This document shows positions 1-6,725 of a stretch of 6,725 nt of DNA, one piece after another. The number at the start of each line of letters is the position of its first letter. Within the stretch, counting starts at the first letter, position 1. The notes below the pieces were generated by a model. The model ran no database searches. It worked only from the letters and a program-made list of their open reading frames with translations, and was not told where the DNA came from. The DNA comes from Deltaproteobacteria bacterium (lineage in GTDB: Bacteria > Desulfobacterota_B > Binatia > Bin18): assembly GCA_012271025.1 (NCBI GenBank), contig JAAXHF010000117.1, forward strand, positions 1 through 6,725. Reading direction: 5' to 3'. Position numbers and translations under genes: made by a program.

Positions 1-585
1 GCCGTCCCAGGGCATATTGGGATGGTTCCAGCTCAGCCAGGCCAGACGGCTACCGTCGGGACTCAGCCGCGGGCTGGAGTAGAAATCACTGCCGGACACC
101 AGCACCCGACTGTCGCCCGAGTCGAGAGCGAGAGCGACGATGGCGTTGATGGCTTCACGGTCGGCCTGACGGTGATCTTCCCGGACACACACCAGACGGT
201 TCCGGTGCGGGTCGACCTGCCCGTCGGCATAGCGCAGGTTTTCGTCCGGGGTGATGGGCTCGGGCGCGGCGTCTGCCTGCTGACGATACACACGCTGATC
301 GGCAAAGTTGGAGAAATACAGGCTGCCCCGATGGACAACACACGCCCCGCCGCCGTACTCATGGACTCGCGTGCGGGCGTTGAACGGGGCGGGCGTGCGG
401 TCCCGTATGCGGCCGTCCGGGCTGCGCTGGACAACGACATTCCGGCCGCCCTCGGTCGGCCGCTGTTCCACCCAGTAGACCTCGTCCCCGTCGAGCGCGA
501 CCTGACCCAGGCCGACGACGGCCGAAACGATGAGGTCTGAGGTGATGGGCGATTTCCAAGAACCGTACGGCGCAGTGTGTGGCAT
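1..585 (-). CDS. S9-family prolyl oligopeptidase-like peptidase, N-terminal part (cut by window edge)
   Basis: This is the first 195 residues of a serine peptidase of the S9 (dipeptidyl aminopeptidase/acylaminoacyl peptidase) group; the frame runs open off the left edge. The start is ATG at 585-583, six bases after an AAGGA ribosome binding site. The protein begins MPHTAPYGSWKSPIT, a typical opening for this family. R-V-H-E-Y-G-G-G at residues 73-80 and S-P-R-L-S-P-D-G-S-R-L-A-W at 171-183 are signatures of the N-terminal beta-propeller that screens substrates. W-N-H-P-N-M-P-W-D at 186-194 follows, also common in the family. Members are usually about 600-660 residues, so the catalytic Ser-Asp-His hydrolase domain must lie beyond the window. 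I see no signal peptide, so a cytoplasmic role in cleaving short peptides is likely. It starts 44 bases after the helicase fusion gene and is probably co-transcribed with it. Family assignment is confident; the substrate is unknown. Confidence 0.9.
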   Translation of the reverse strand, partial: MPHTAPYGSWKSPITSDLIVSAVVGLGQVALDGDEVYWVEQRPTEGGRNVVVQRSPDGRIRDRTPAPFNARTRVHEYGGGACVVHRGSLYFSNFADQRVYRQQADAAPEPITPDENLRYADGQVDPHRNRLVCVREDHRQADREAINAIVALALDSGDSRVLVSGSDFYSSPRLSPDGSRLAWLSWNHPNMPWDG

Positions 586-591
586 GCTGTT

Positions 592-596
592 TCCTT
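592..596 (-). promoter_or_regulatory. Ribosome binding site of the S9 peptidase gene
   Basis: On the minus strand the sequence reads AAGGA, six bases before ATG 585-583. This is a near-consensus Shine-Dalgarno at good spacing. It supports that start and shows the gene has its own initiation site within the short 44-base gap after the preceding stop codon. Confidence 0.7.
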
Positions 597-629
597 TTCT
601 CAGGCCGCAGTCACAGTGCAGAGCACACC

Positions 630-3600
630 CTAGGAGAACAGCTCCAGCTGGCTGGTGTTCCTGGGCTTGCGAGTCAGCTGTGAGCGCTGGCGTTCGAGCA
701 GCCCGTCTTCGATGGCGGCCAGATAGGGCGAGGGAGAAAGTTCCCGGATTTTCCCCCGCCAGCGGCGTTTCCTGGCCCGACTCAGATACAGCTTTGCTTT
801 TGCCCGGGTGACGCCGACATAGAAGACCCGGCGTTCTTCGTCCGTCTCGTCGTCGAGCGTGGCCGACTCGGCTTTTCCCCACCGCAGGGGCAGAATGCCG
901 TCCTCGCAGCCGACGATAAACACCACCGGGAATTCAAGGCCCTTGGCGGCGTGCAGGGTCAGCAGTGAAATCCGGTCGGCGCGCGGATCCCAGCTGTCAA
1001 TCTGGCTCTCCAGGGCCAGTTCGGACAGGAAGCCGTCCAGGTCGTCGTCGCGGGCCTGGGCGATGGGCTTGAGGAGGCTGTAGGCGTGTGTCGCCTCGTC
1101 CGACTGAGACCGGGCCGAGGCTGTCTGCTGGAGTTGGCTATAGGCCGCTTCGAGCCGCTCGCCAAGACTGCCGGCCTTGCCATCCTGCTGGGCGCGCATC
1201 GCCTCGGTCAGGGCGGCCACGCCGGGGTGGTCCAGAAGCCGGTCGTGGGAGCGCTGCTGGAACGGCATACCGGAGCGCTGCAGGGCTTCGACCAGGACTG
1301 CGGCCTGGCTCTCGGTGCGGTACAGCACGGCAAAATCCGAGAACGCCAAATCCCGCCCCTCGGCGTCGGCCGAGCGGCCGCTGTCAATCGAGAAGAAACT
1401 GTGGCCGCCGAGGCTGCGTTCCAGGGTCTGGACGATGAATTCAGCCTCGGCTTTTTCGGTCGGCGCCTCGTGGATAGTGATCAGACTCGGCGCGTCTTCG
1501 AGCACCGCCCGGGTCGAGGAGGTGGCCATCAGCTGGGATGAGAGCCTGACGATGTTGCGGTCGGAGCGATAGTTGCGGCTCAGCCGCACAACCTGGGCCG
1601 CTGGAAAGTCGCGCTGAAACTCCGAGAAAAAGCGCACGTCCGCGCCCCGAAAGCCATAGATGGCCTGGTCCGGGTCGCCAATTGCGCAGATGTTGCCATC
1701 CGCAGGAACGAGGTGCTTGAGGAGCCGGACCTGCTGCTCATCGACATCCTGGTACTCGTCAATCGACACCCAGCGGTAGCGCTGCCGATGCGCGGCCTGG
1801 AGGGCGGGGTCGGAGGCCAGGGCGTCGGCCGCCCGAATCACCAGGTCGTCAAAGTCGAGCAGGTTGTGGGTGTCGAGCTGGTGCTGGTAGGCCGCGTAGG
1901 CTGCGCTGAGCCGCCCGTCGGTCGGCGCCGTTCGGGTCCGCTTGGCGTGAGAGATGGCCGACAGCTGGCGGCGGGCTTTTTTGGCCGCCACGCCCGGGGC
2001 GTCCCCGAGCAGGCGCAGGCGCTCGGCGTCCGAGGCGAGCCGAAAGCCGCGCTGCAAACCGGCCGCGTTCCAGTTGGCCTGGAGAATGGACAGGGCCAAG
2101 GCGTGAAACGTCTCGACCGTGACCTGCCGCCATGCGTCGGGCAGCAGGCTCCGCAGGCGCTCGCGCAGCTCATCGGCCGCCCGGCGGGTGAAGGTCAGGA
2201 CCAGACACTCGGCCGGCGGGACGGCGTGCGCGGTGATGAGATGGACGAGCCGGTGGGTCAGGGTGCGGGTTTTTCCCGAGCCGGGACCGGCCACAATCAG
2301 CAGCGGGCCGTGCGTGATTTCGGCCGCCCGGTGCTGGTCGGCGTCGAGTCCGGCCAGACTGTCGGTCGAGCTGGCGGCCGAGCTGTCGGTCGAGCCCTGG
2401 GTCGGGCTGGCGGCGGCCGGCGCGGCTGGAAGCGTACGGGCCGGCTGCTGGGGGGCTGTCCGATATGTGGCTATCCGCTCGGCGGCGGCCGGCGGAGCCG
2501 GCGGGCTGGGCGGGGCCTCGCCAAACAGCGACGCCCCGCCGTCGTGGCGGCGCAGCTCGGCGTCGTGGAAGAGGCGAATGGTGCCGTACACGCCGTCGTA
2601 GCCGGCCGCCCGAATCACTTCCTGTTTGCGCAGCCGAGACACCGCCTCGGGCACCAGCGAGGGGCTGGCGCGCCGGATATCTTCCAGCGGCAGCGTGGTC
2701 AGCAGCTGGAGTTCGGGGCCGAGCCGACCCAGCAGGTTCTCATAGTGGTGGCTGATTTTTTTACTCTTGGGACCGACCCGGTAAATCTCGGACAGCATCT
2801 CGGGCAGCGGGACGAGGCTGCGGCTCGGACCGGCCGTGGGGGGTGGGTCTTCTGCTGCCTGGCGGTCGGCCAGGTCTTCAACCCGGTGCATGACGCCGAC
2901 GGTCAGGGGCTTGCCGCACACCGGACAGCGGCCTCCGTGCTGGCGGGTCTCGGCCGGAGAGAAGCGGATATCGCAGCTGCGGTGACCGTCGAGATGATAT
3001 TTGCCCTCTTCGGGAAAGAACTCCAGCGTACCCCCATAGCCGTGGCCCGTTTCCAGGGCGTGGCGCAGGGCAAAATAGTCCAGCTCGGTGTCGAAAACGC
3101 ACACCTCCCGGCCCAGCTTTTCCGGCGAATGGGCGTCGGAGTTGGACACCAGCCGAAAACGGTCCAGCGACGACACCCGCCAGTTCATCGCCGGGTCTGA
3201 GGACAGCCCGGTCTCGACGGCAAAGATGTGCGGGGCCAGATCGCCGTAGCAGGCGTCAATGGCGTCAAAGCCCGACTTGGAGCCCAGGGCGGCAAACCAC
3301 GGCGTCCAGATATGGGCCGGAACCAGGTAGGAGCCCGGGCCCGACTCCAGGGTGATTTCCAAGAGATGGCGGGAATCCAGCCCCAGGATCGGTCGGCCAT
3401 CGGAGTGCAGGTTGCCGATTTTGGACAGGCTGTGAATCAGCCGGTCGACGGCCTCAAAATCCGGGCTGTAAATCAGGTGATGGATTTTGCGCGTTTTGTC
3501 GCCTTTTTTGTAAATCGTCGAGATCTCGACCGACAGCATGAAGCGGGTGGTCGTTTGGCTGCTGCGGCAGGCCGGCGGCAGGGTTTGCTCAACCGCCCGC

Positions 3601-3812
3601 TCCAGGTCGGGCCGCAGGCGGAACAGGCCCGGCTCGGCCGGCACGAGCTTGTCTTTCAACTCGGCGTTCCAGGCCGGATGGGTGAAATCGCCCGTGCCGA
3701 CCAGGCTGATGCCCTTCTTGCGCGCCCAGATGGCCAGGTGTTCGAGGTCGCAGTTTTTGCTGGTGGCGCGGGAGTACTTGGAGTGGATATGCAGGTCGGC
3801 GTAGAAAGCCAT
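630..3812 (-). CDS. Endonuclease Q-UvrD/Rep helicase fusion protein, 1060 aa
   Basis: Two complete enzymes share one frame. Residues 1 to about 415 are endonuclease Q: PHP metal motifs D-L-H-I-H-S (6-11), G-T-G-D-F-T-H-P (39-46), S-V-E-I-S (94-98), H111-H112, H167, E200 and S-D-A-H-S (225-229). A zinc-binding segment with H277, C280 and C-P-V-C (296-299) follows, then the EndoQ C-terminal region ending Y-D-G-V-Y-G (405-410). EndoQ nicks DNA 5' of deaminated bases and abasic sites. Residues 428-487 are a Pro/Ala/Ser linker. Residues 487 to about 1035 are a superfamily 1A helicase: Q motif (489-497), Walker A G-P-G-S-G-K-T (509-515), D-E-Y-Q-D (685-689), G-D-P-D-Q-A-I-Y-G-F-R-G (712-723), R-N-Y-R-S (746-750), H-A-A-K-G-L-E-F (954-961) and V-G-V-T-R-A-K (999-1005). 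It ends in QLELFS. The ATG at 3812 is chosen because M-A-F-Y-A-D-L-H-I-H-S matches the EndoQ N-terminus and GGGGA lies four bases upstream; the same frame extends open to 4721, but that part reads as Pro/Arg-rich shadow of the hydrolase gene. Both halves look catalytically intact. The substrate of the fused protein is inferred. Confidence 0.93.
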   Translation of the reverse strand: MAFYADLHIHSKYSRATSKNCDLEHLAIWARKKGISLVGTGDFTHPAWNAELKDKLVPAEPGLFRLRPDLERAVEQTLPPACRSSQTTTRFMLSVEISTIYKKGDKTRKIHHLIYSPDFEAVDRLIHSLSKIGNLHSDGRPILGLDSRHLLEITLESGPGSYLVPAHIWTPWFAALGSKSGFDAIDACYGDLAPHIFAVETGLSSDPAMNWRVSSLDRFRLVSNSDAHSPEKLGREVCVFDTELDYFALRHALETGHGYGGTLEFFPEEGKYHLDGHRSCDIRFSPAETRQHGGRCPVCGKPLTVGVMHRVEDLADRQAAEDPPPTAGPSRSLVPLPEMLSEIYRVGPKSKKISHHYENLLGRLGPELQLLTTLPLEDIRRASPSLVPEAVSRLRKQEVIRAAGYDGVYGTIRLFHDAELRRHDGGASLFGEAPPSPPAPPAAAERIATYRTAPQQPARTLPAAPAAASPTQGSTDSSAASSTDSLAGLDADQHRAAEITHGPLLIVAGPGSGKTRTLTHRLVHLITAHAVPPAECLVLTFTRRAADELRERLRSLLPDAWRQVTVETFHALALSILQANWNAAGLQRGFRLASDAERLRLLGDAPGVAAKKARRQLSAISHAKRTRTAPTDGRLSAAYAAYQHQLDTHNLLDFDDLVIRAADALASDPALQAAHRQRYRWVSIDEYQDVDEQQVRLLKHLVPADGNICAIGDPDQAIYGFRGADVRFFSEFQRDFPAAQVVRLSRNYRSDRNIVRLSSQLMATSSTRAVLEDAPSLITIHEAPTEKAEAEFIVQTLERSLGGHSFFSIDSGRSADAEGRDLAFSDFAVLYRTESQAAVLVEALQRSGMPFQQRSHDRLLDHPGVAALTEAMRAQQDGKAGSLGERLEAAYSQLQQTASARSQSDEATHAYSLLKPIAQARDDDLDGFLSELALESQIDSWDPRADRISLLTLHAAKGLEFPVVFIVGCEDGILPLRWGKAESATLDDETDEERRVFYVGVTRAKAKLYLSRARKRRWRGKIRELSPSPYLAAIEDGLLERQRSQLTRKPRNTSQLELFS
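636..650 (-). other. C-terminal sliding-clamp-binding motif QLELF in the fusion protein
   Basis: Residues 1055-1059 of the EndoQ-helicase read Q-L-E-L-F, followed only by a final Ser. The bacterial beta-clamp-binding consensus is Q-L-[S/D]-L-F. The motif sits at the end of a basic, presumably flexible tail (R-K-P-R-N-T-S before it), where clamp motifs of many DNA polymerases and repair proteins are found. The match is seen in the sequence; binding is inferred. Confidence 0.65.
2359..2395 (-). repeat. Short tandem duplication in the interdomain linker
   Basis: The 13-mer ctgtcggtcgagc (plus strand) occurs at 2359-2371 and again at 2383-2395, a period of 24 bases. It encodes S-T-D-S-S-A-A-S followed by S-T-D-S-L, that is, one eight-residue step. 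It lies in the Pro/Ala/Ser-rich linker between the EndoQ and helicase parts and looks like slippage in an unconstrained spacer. Confidence 0.6.
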
Positions 3813-3816
3813 GCTG

Positions 3817-3821
3817 TCCCC
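3817..3821 (-). promoter_or_regulatory. Ribosome binding site deciding the start of the EndoQ-helicase gene
   Basis: On the minus strand GGGGA lies four bases before ATG 3812-3810, inside the 20-base gap after the hydrolase stop at 3833-3835. Spacing is slightly short. Together with the EndoQ N-terminal match right after this ATG, it argues against a start further upstream in the same open frame. Confidence 0.55.
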
Positions 3822-3832
3822 GGGTGAATGGT

Positions 3833-4744
3833 CTAGCGTTGCAGAAAATGCACGATCGCCTCGGCAATCACCTGGGGCTGCTCGGGCAGCAGGGCATGGC
3901 CGGCCTGCCCGATTTCGACCAGGGTGACACGCGAGCCGTGACGCTGTTTGAAGCGCCGGGCGTTCTCTGGCGGGGCGATCTTGTCTTCCCGGCCCTGGAG
4001 CAGGAGGATGGGCGCGCTGCCGGCCCCGCTCCAGGCCCGGGCTGTGGTTGCCAGGTTGGCGTTCATCTGTGTCCGGGTGGCTTTCTGATGCCAGCCGTCC
4101 TGCCAGCCGCCCGGATCGTTGCCGGCGGCAAAAAAGGCTTTTTGAATAAGCTTGCGTCGGACTCAGAGCGACAGGCGGGGGTCGTAGGACATCAGCCGGG
4201 CGTGCAGGACATCGGGCGGGGTGGGCTGGCCCTCTTCGGCCGCCAGCAGCACCAGGCTGCTGACCAGCTGGGGGTGGTCGGTGGCCACCACGCGGGCGAT
4301 GCGGCTGCCGAGGGCGTGGCCGACCAGGGTGGCCGGGCCGTTGTCCAGGGCGCGAATGACGGCCGCGATATCGTTGCCCAGGTCGTGCAGGGTGAGGCCG
4401 GTCGTCGGACCCGTGCTGGCACCGATGCCCCGCGGCTGGGGCCGGACGACCTGAAACCCGGCGGCCACCAGGCGGCCACTCAGGTCGCCGAAGTCGGCGA
4501 TGCCCCGACCGAGGGCCGGCAGCAGGACAACCGGCCGGCCTTGGCCCTCGATGAGGGTGTGGATGGTGGCCGCCCCGGCCTCGATCATGGCCGACGTGTC
4601 GGGCGAAGCGGCTTGGATTGGGTCTTGGGCTGAATTTTGGTCGGAATTGTGGGCTGCGGGCTCGGCCCAGCTCGGTCGGCCTCCAGTACACACCAAGACC
4701 AGCCCGAGCAGGACGAGCCACAAGCGGCCGGGCGGCTGCCGCAA
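3833..4744 (-). pseudogene. Secreted-type alpha/beta hydrolase broken by an in-frame TGA
   Basis: This is an alpha/beta hydrolase fold protein of about 303 residues split by one stop codon, TGA at 4163-4165 (codon 194). Both halves are in the same frame. Before the stop come a signal peptide (core L-W-L-V-L-L-G-L-V-L-V, likely cleavage after P-S-W-A at residue 27), the loop V-L-L-P-A-L-G-R-G, R-P-Q-P-R-G-I-G, and the nucleophile elbow G-H-A-L-G. After it come A-F-F-A-A-G-N-D-P, the acid loop L-L-L-Q-G-R-E-D-K-I-A-P-P and the His loop G-Q-A-G-H-A-L-L-P, then H-F-L-Q-R and the normal stop TAG at 3833-3835. The usual Ser nucleophile is Ala (4313-4315), so it may never have been a standard esterase. 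The start is uncertain: TTG 4744 gives a compact signal peptide 19 bases after the upstream stop, while ATG 4804 would overlap the upstream gene. It could be a pseudogene, an assembly error or, less likely, a recoded gene. Confidence 0.75.
4163..4165 (-). other. In-frame TGA interrupting the hydrolase
   Basis: The minus strand reads CTG TCG CTC TGA GTC CGA CGC AAG. The frame before it (D-P-R-L-S-L) and after it (V-R-R-K-L-I-Q-K-A-F-F) continues with spacing as expected for the family, so a single substitution rather than an indel is the simplest cause. CGA to TGA, a C-to-T change at a CpG, would be one such route. Confidence 0.8.
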
Positions 4745-4763
4745 CTCGCCCGACGGGTCCGGG

Positions 4764-6725
4764 CTAGCCGAGCGGCTTGGGATCGACAAAGCGCTGCAAG
4801 ACATTGTGGGTGATCCGCGAGACGTTATTGTCATAGTCATTATGCGACAGGCTGCCGGCCCAGGCGATCGACCCTGTTGACCACACCGCCCCGCCGTGCG
4901 GGGTTTCATAAAAGACCATATCGGCCAGCACCAGGGGGTTTTCGGTGCCGCCCAGGCCGGGATAGGTGGCCAGCAGTTCTTCGCATACCAGCAGGTACAG
5001 ATCGGTATGCACGCCGGCCGAGGTGGCCAGCACCAGGGCGTGCGGCGGCGTGCCCAGGTGGGGGTCGGCCCGGTCCAGCTCCAGCCCGGCCGCCCCGTTG
5101 CCGATCAGCCCGAAGTCGCCGATCACCTCGTCCTTGCCCACTCCGGCGAAGATAAACGCGGCGCGCGGATCGAAGCTGTCCGGCAGCCGCCGGTAGGGTC
5201 CCGAGATGTCAAAGCCCTGGGCCGAGAAACCCACCCCGGTCATGACCTGCGGCGGACGGCCCTGGCGGCGCCACAGTCCGCCGTACTCGCCGCTGAAGCT
5301 GTGGTAGTACTCGCCCGGCTCGGCCGCCCAGGTCCGAATGCCGCCCTCGGCGCGGCGCACCTCCATCAGCCCCGGCAGCTCGGGATGATAGGCGATCTTC
5401 CAGTACCAGCCGTTGCCGCCCAGGTACATCAGCCGCCCGCCCTGGTGTTGATAGGCGGCCATGGCGTCCCACATCGCCTGGGAGTGATACTCGGGGTGCG
5501 AGCCGCTGAGGACGACGCGGTAGGGGGTGAGCAGCTCCAGACCCTGCTGGTGCAAGTCCTCATCGGTAATGACGTCGAACTCGTGGCCCATGGCTTCCAG
5601 CCAGTCGGTGATATGGGTGTCGGCGTTGAACTGCCACAGCGAGGAGCCCGAGCCGCCCAGCGTATCAATGTGTTTGGGACGCATGTTCAGGATCGGGCGC
5701 AGACGCGAGGAGTAGCACACGCCCGAGCCGTCCGCGTGGGTGTCGTAGCACGACGCGCCATACTCCCGGTGGGCGTTCAAAAAGACATCGTGGTGGCTGA
5801 GTTCCAGCAGCCGCCCGGTGACCAGTTCGCTCAGGGATGCATTGGTCGCCATATGGATGTTGGCATACGCCATGTAACTGGCGGTGGGCAGCAGGAAGGC
5901 GATCTTGCGCTGTTTGCCCGGCGCGGGTTTGACCACGAACGGAATGGAATCCTGGGTGTCCGGGTCGGACCCCGCGCTGAGCCGGGCGGCGTACAGGCCG
6001 CTCTTCAGATTGGCGGGAACCGTCAGGCTGAAGTCCACTTCCCAGCCGGCGTCGTACACGTCATCGTCGTGAAAGTGGATCGCCCCATACTGCTCGGGCG
6101 CGTCCTGCCAGTTCATCGTCCGGCCGGTCCAGTTATAGCCCTTCATGCCCCGCGTCGGCATGTTGACGGTCTGGCCGTGGAGTTGGTTGGGGGAGCGGTC
6201 GGACACGCGGACGGAGCTGATATCGCGTCCAAAGTCCCAGGCGCCGACCACCGCCGGGCGGAGTTGAGCCGAGTCCGGGGCGTGGACGAGGGTTTCCATT
6301 TCCGCCCGGCTGAGCGCCCGGTTGGCCAGCCGCGGGCTGTCGATTTTGCCGTTATACAGCCCGGTCAGGCGCTGCCTGCTGCGGCGCAGGGCGCCAAAGG
6401 TGAGCGGGGCGGTATTCCGGCCCAGGCGTCGGGTTGTGGCCGTGATCTCGACGGCGGCCGCGTCCGACACGCCCGGATAGCTGCTCAGCGGCTCCTGGTA
6501 CAGACATACCCGGCGCGTCCGAGCGTCATAGCTCACGGCCACAAAATACCACGAGCGGTTGAGCAGTGGCCGCTGGGTGGCCAGGACTTCCTCGTGACCC
6601 TGGCCGTCACCCAGCACGACGGCCAGCGAGGCGTCGTGTTCGGAGATGACCAGGGCGAAGCCGGCCTTGTCCCGGTCCCGAAACTTGGCGGCGATGACCT
6701 GGCGGCCCTTGGTCGGCGTCGTCGG
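4764..6725 (-). CDS. N,N-dimethylformamidase large-subunit family protein, N-terminus outside window
   Basis: A frame of 653 residues is open from the right edge to TAG at 4764-4766. Its true start lies beyond 6725, because the coding pattern continues upstream of the first possible GTG at 6617. Residues below count from the window edge. About 1-150 form a LamG/concanavalin-like beta-sandwich (R-S-W-Y-F-V-A-V-S-Y at 57-66, then Y-N-G-K-I-D-S-P-R-L). A beta domain with D-A-G-W-E-V-D-F-S-L follows, and the catalytic domain begins at R-K-I-A-F-L-L-P (273-280). Y-D-T-H-A-D-G-S-G-V (327-336) and S-H-P-E-Y (409-413) match the family's iron site, so Y327, H410 and E412 are the likely ligands; E549 may be the further active-site acid. 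N,N-dimethylformamidase is an iron enzyme that hydrolyses dimethylformamide to dimethylamine and formate. The Paracoccus large subunit is about 760 residues. No small-subunit gene is visible. The family assignment is firm; the actual amide substrate is unknown. Confidence 0.87.
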   Translation of the reverse strand, partial: PTTPTKGRQVIAAKFRDRDKAGFALVISEHDASLAVVLGDGQGHEEVLATQRPLLNRSWYFVAVSYDARTRRVCLYQEPLSSYPGVSDAAAVEITATTRRLGRNTAPLTFGALRRSRQRLTGLYNGKIDSPRLANRALSRAEMETLVHAPDSAQLRPAVVGAWDFGRDISSVRVSDRSPNQLHGQTVNMPTRGMKGYNWTGRTMNWQDAPEQYGAIHFHDDDVYDAGWEVDFSLTVPANLKSGLYAARLSAGSDPDTQDSIPFVVKPAPGKQRKIAFLLPTASYMAYANIHMATNASLSELVTGRLLELSHHDVFLNAHREYGASCYDTHADGSGVCYSSRLRPILNMRPKHIDTLGGSGSSLWQFNADTHITDWLEAMGHEFDVITDEDLHQQGLELLTPYRVVLSGSHPEYHSQAMWDAMAAYQHQGGRLMYLGGNGWYWKIAYHPELPGLMEVRRAEGGIRTWAAEPGEYYHSFSGEYGGLWRRQGRPPQVMTGVGFSAQGFDISGPYRRLPDSFDPRAAFIFAGVGKDEVIGDFGLIGNGAAGLELDRADPHLGTPPHALVLATSAGVHTDLYLLVCEELLATYPGLGGTENPLVLADMVFYETPHGGAVWSTGSIAWAGSLSHNDYDNNVSRITHNVLQRFVDPKPLG

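Noticed and set aside
22..540. A 172-codon plus-strand open frame near the left edge
   Set aside because: It is the antisense of the S9 peptidase N-terminus, whose minus-strand reading has a ribosome binding site and clear family signatures.
586..629. Possible terminator or promoter in the 44-base gap between the helicase fusion and the S9 peptidase
   Set aside because: No stable hairpin with a T-run and no recognisable -35/-10 pair is visible; only the ribosome binding site is supportable.
1713..3200. A 495-codon open frame on the plus strand, and several others of 60-270 codons on that strand
   Set aside because: They lie opposite well-recognised minus-strand genes, show no family motifs, and have the Gly/Arg/Val-rich composition expected of antisense frames in GC-rich coding DNA.
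3833..4066. A separate 77-residue gene starting at ATG 4066
   Set aside because: It is the C-terminal part of the hydrolase (acid and His loops) in the same frame as the N-terminal part, so it is a fragment and not an independent gene.
4129..4144. Small inverted repeat caaaaa-aggc-tttttg, resembling a terminator or the stem of a selenocysteine insertion element just downstream of the TGA
   Set aside because: The stem is six mostly A-T pairs with no GC-rich base, and it lies inside coding sequence. For a bacterial SECIS no convincing stem with a proper apical loop is visible at the right distance, and the TGA is not at a catalytic position.
4681..4740. Lipoprotein signal (Cys at residue 19 of the hydrolase signal peptide)
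   Set aside because: The residues before the Cys are V-L-V, lacking the small residue required at -1 of a lipobox; cleavage after P-S-W-A fits better.

Overview
The window is a visibly GC-rich stretch of bacterial chromosome in which all supported genes lie on the minus strand, packed head to tail with gaps of 19, 20 and 44 bases. This is consistent with one transcript running from the right edge to the left edge. I see no rRNA, tRNA, CRISPR, transposase or phage gene. The long open frames on the plus strand are GC-driven shadows. The gene families do not fix the taxon. An uncultured high-GC soil, marine or symbiont-type bacterium is plausible, but that is a weak inference.

In order of transcription (right to left): (1) 6725-4764, most of a protein of the N,N-dimethylformamidase large-subunit family, with a LamG-like domain followed by the catalytic domain; its N-terminus lies outside the window. 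(2) 4744-3833, a secreted-type alpha/beta hydrolase whose frame is broken by one in-frame TGA at 4163-4165, and whose nucleophile elbow reads G-H-A-L-G, with Ala where Ser is expected. (3) 3812-630, a 1060-residue protein joining a complete endonuclease Q (PHP nuclease, zinc-binding segment and C-terminal region) to a UvrD/Rep-type superfamily 1A helicase, and ending in the sliding-clamp-binding motif QLELF. (4) 585-1, the N-terminal third of an S9-family prolyl oligopeptidase-like peptidase, cut by the left window edge.

The most interesting object is the EndoQ-helicase fusion. EndoQ nicks DNA 5' of deaminated bases (uracil, hypoxanthine, xanthine) and abasic sites. A helicase in the same chain could open the nicked strand, and the C-terminal peptide could tether the enzyme to the beta clamp. 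Together they suggest a single-polypeptide deamination repair machine. The flanking genes (amidohydrolase, hydrolase and peptidase) have no evident tie to repair, so the close packing may reflect genome compaction more than a shared pathway.
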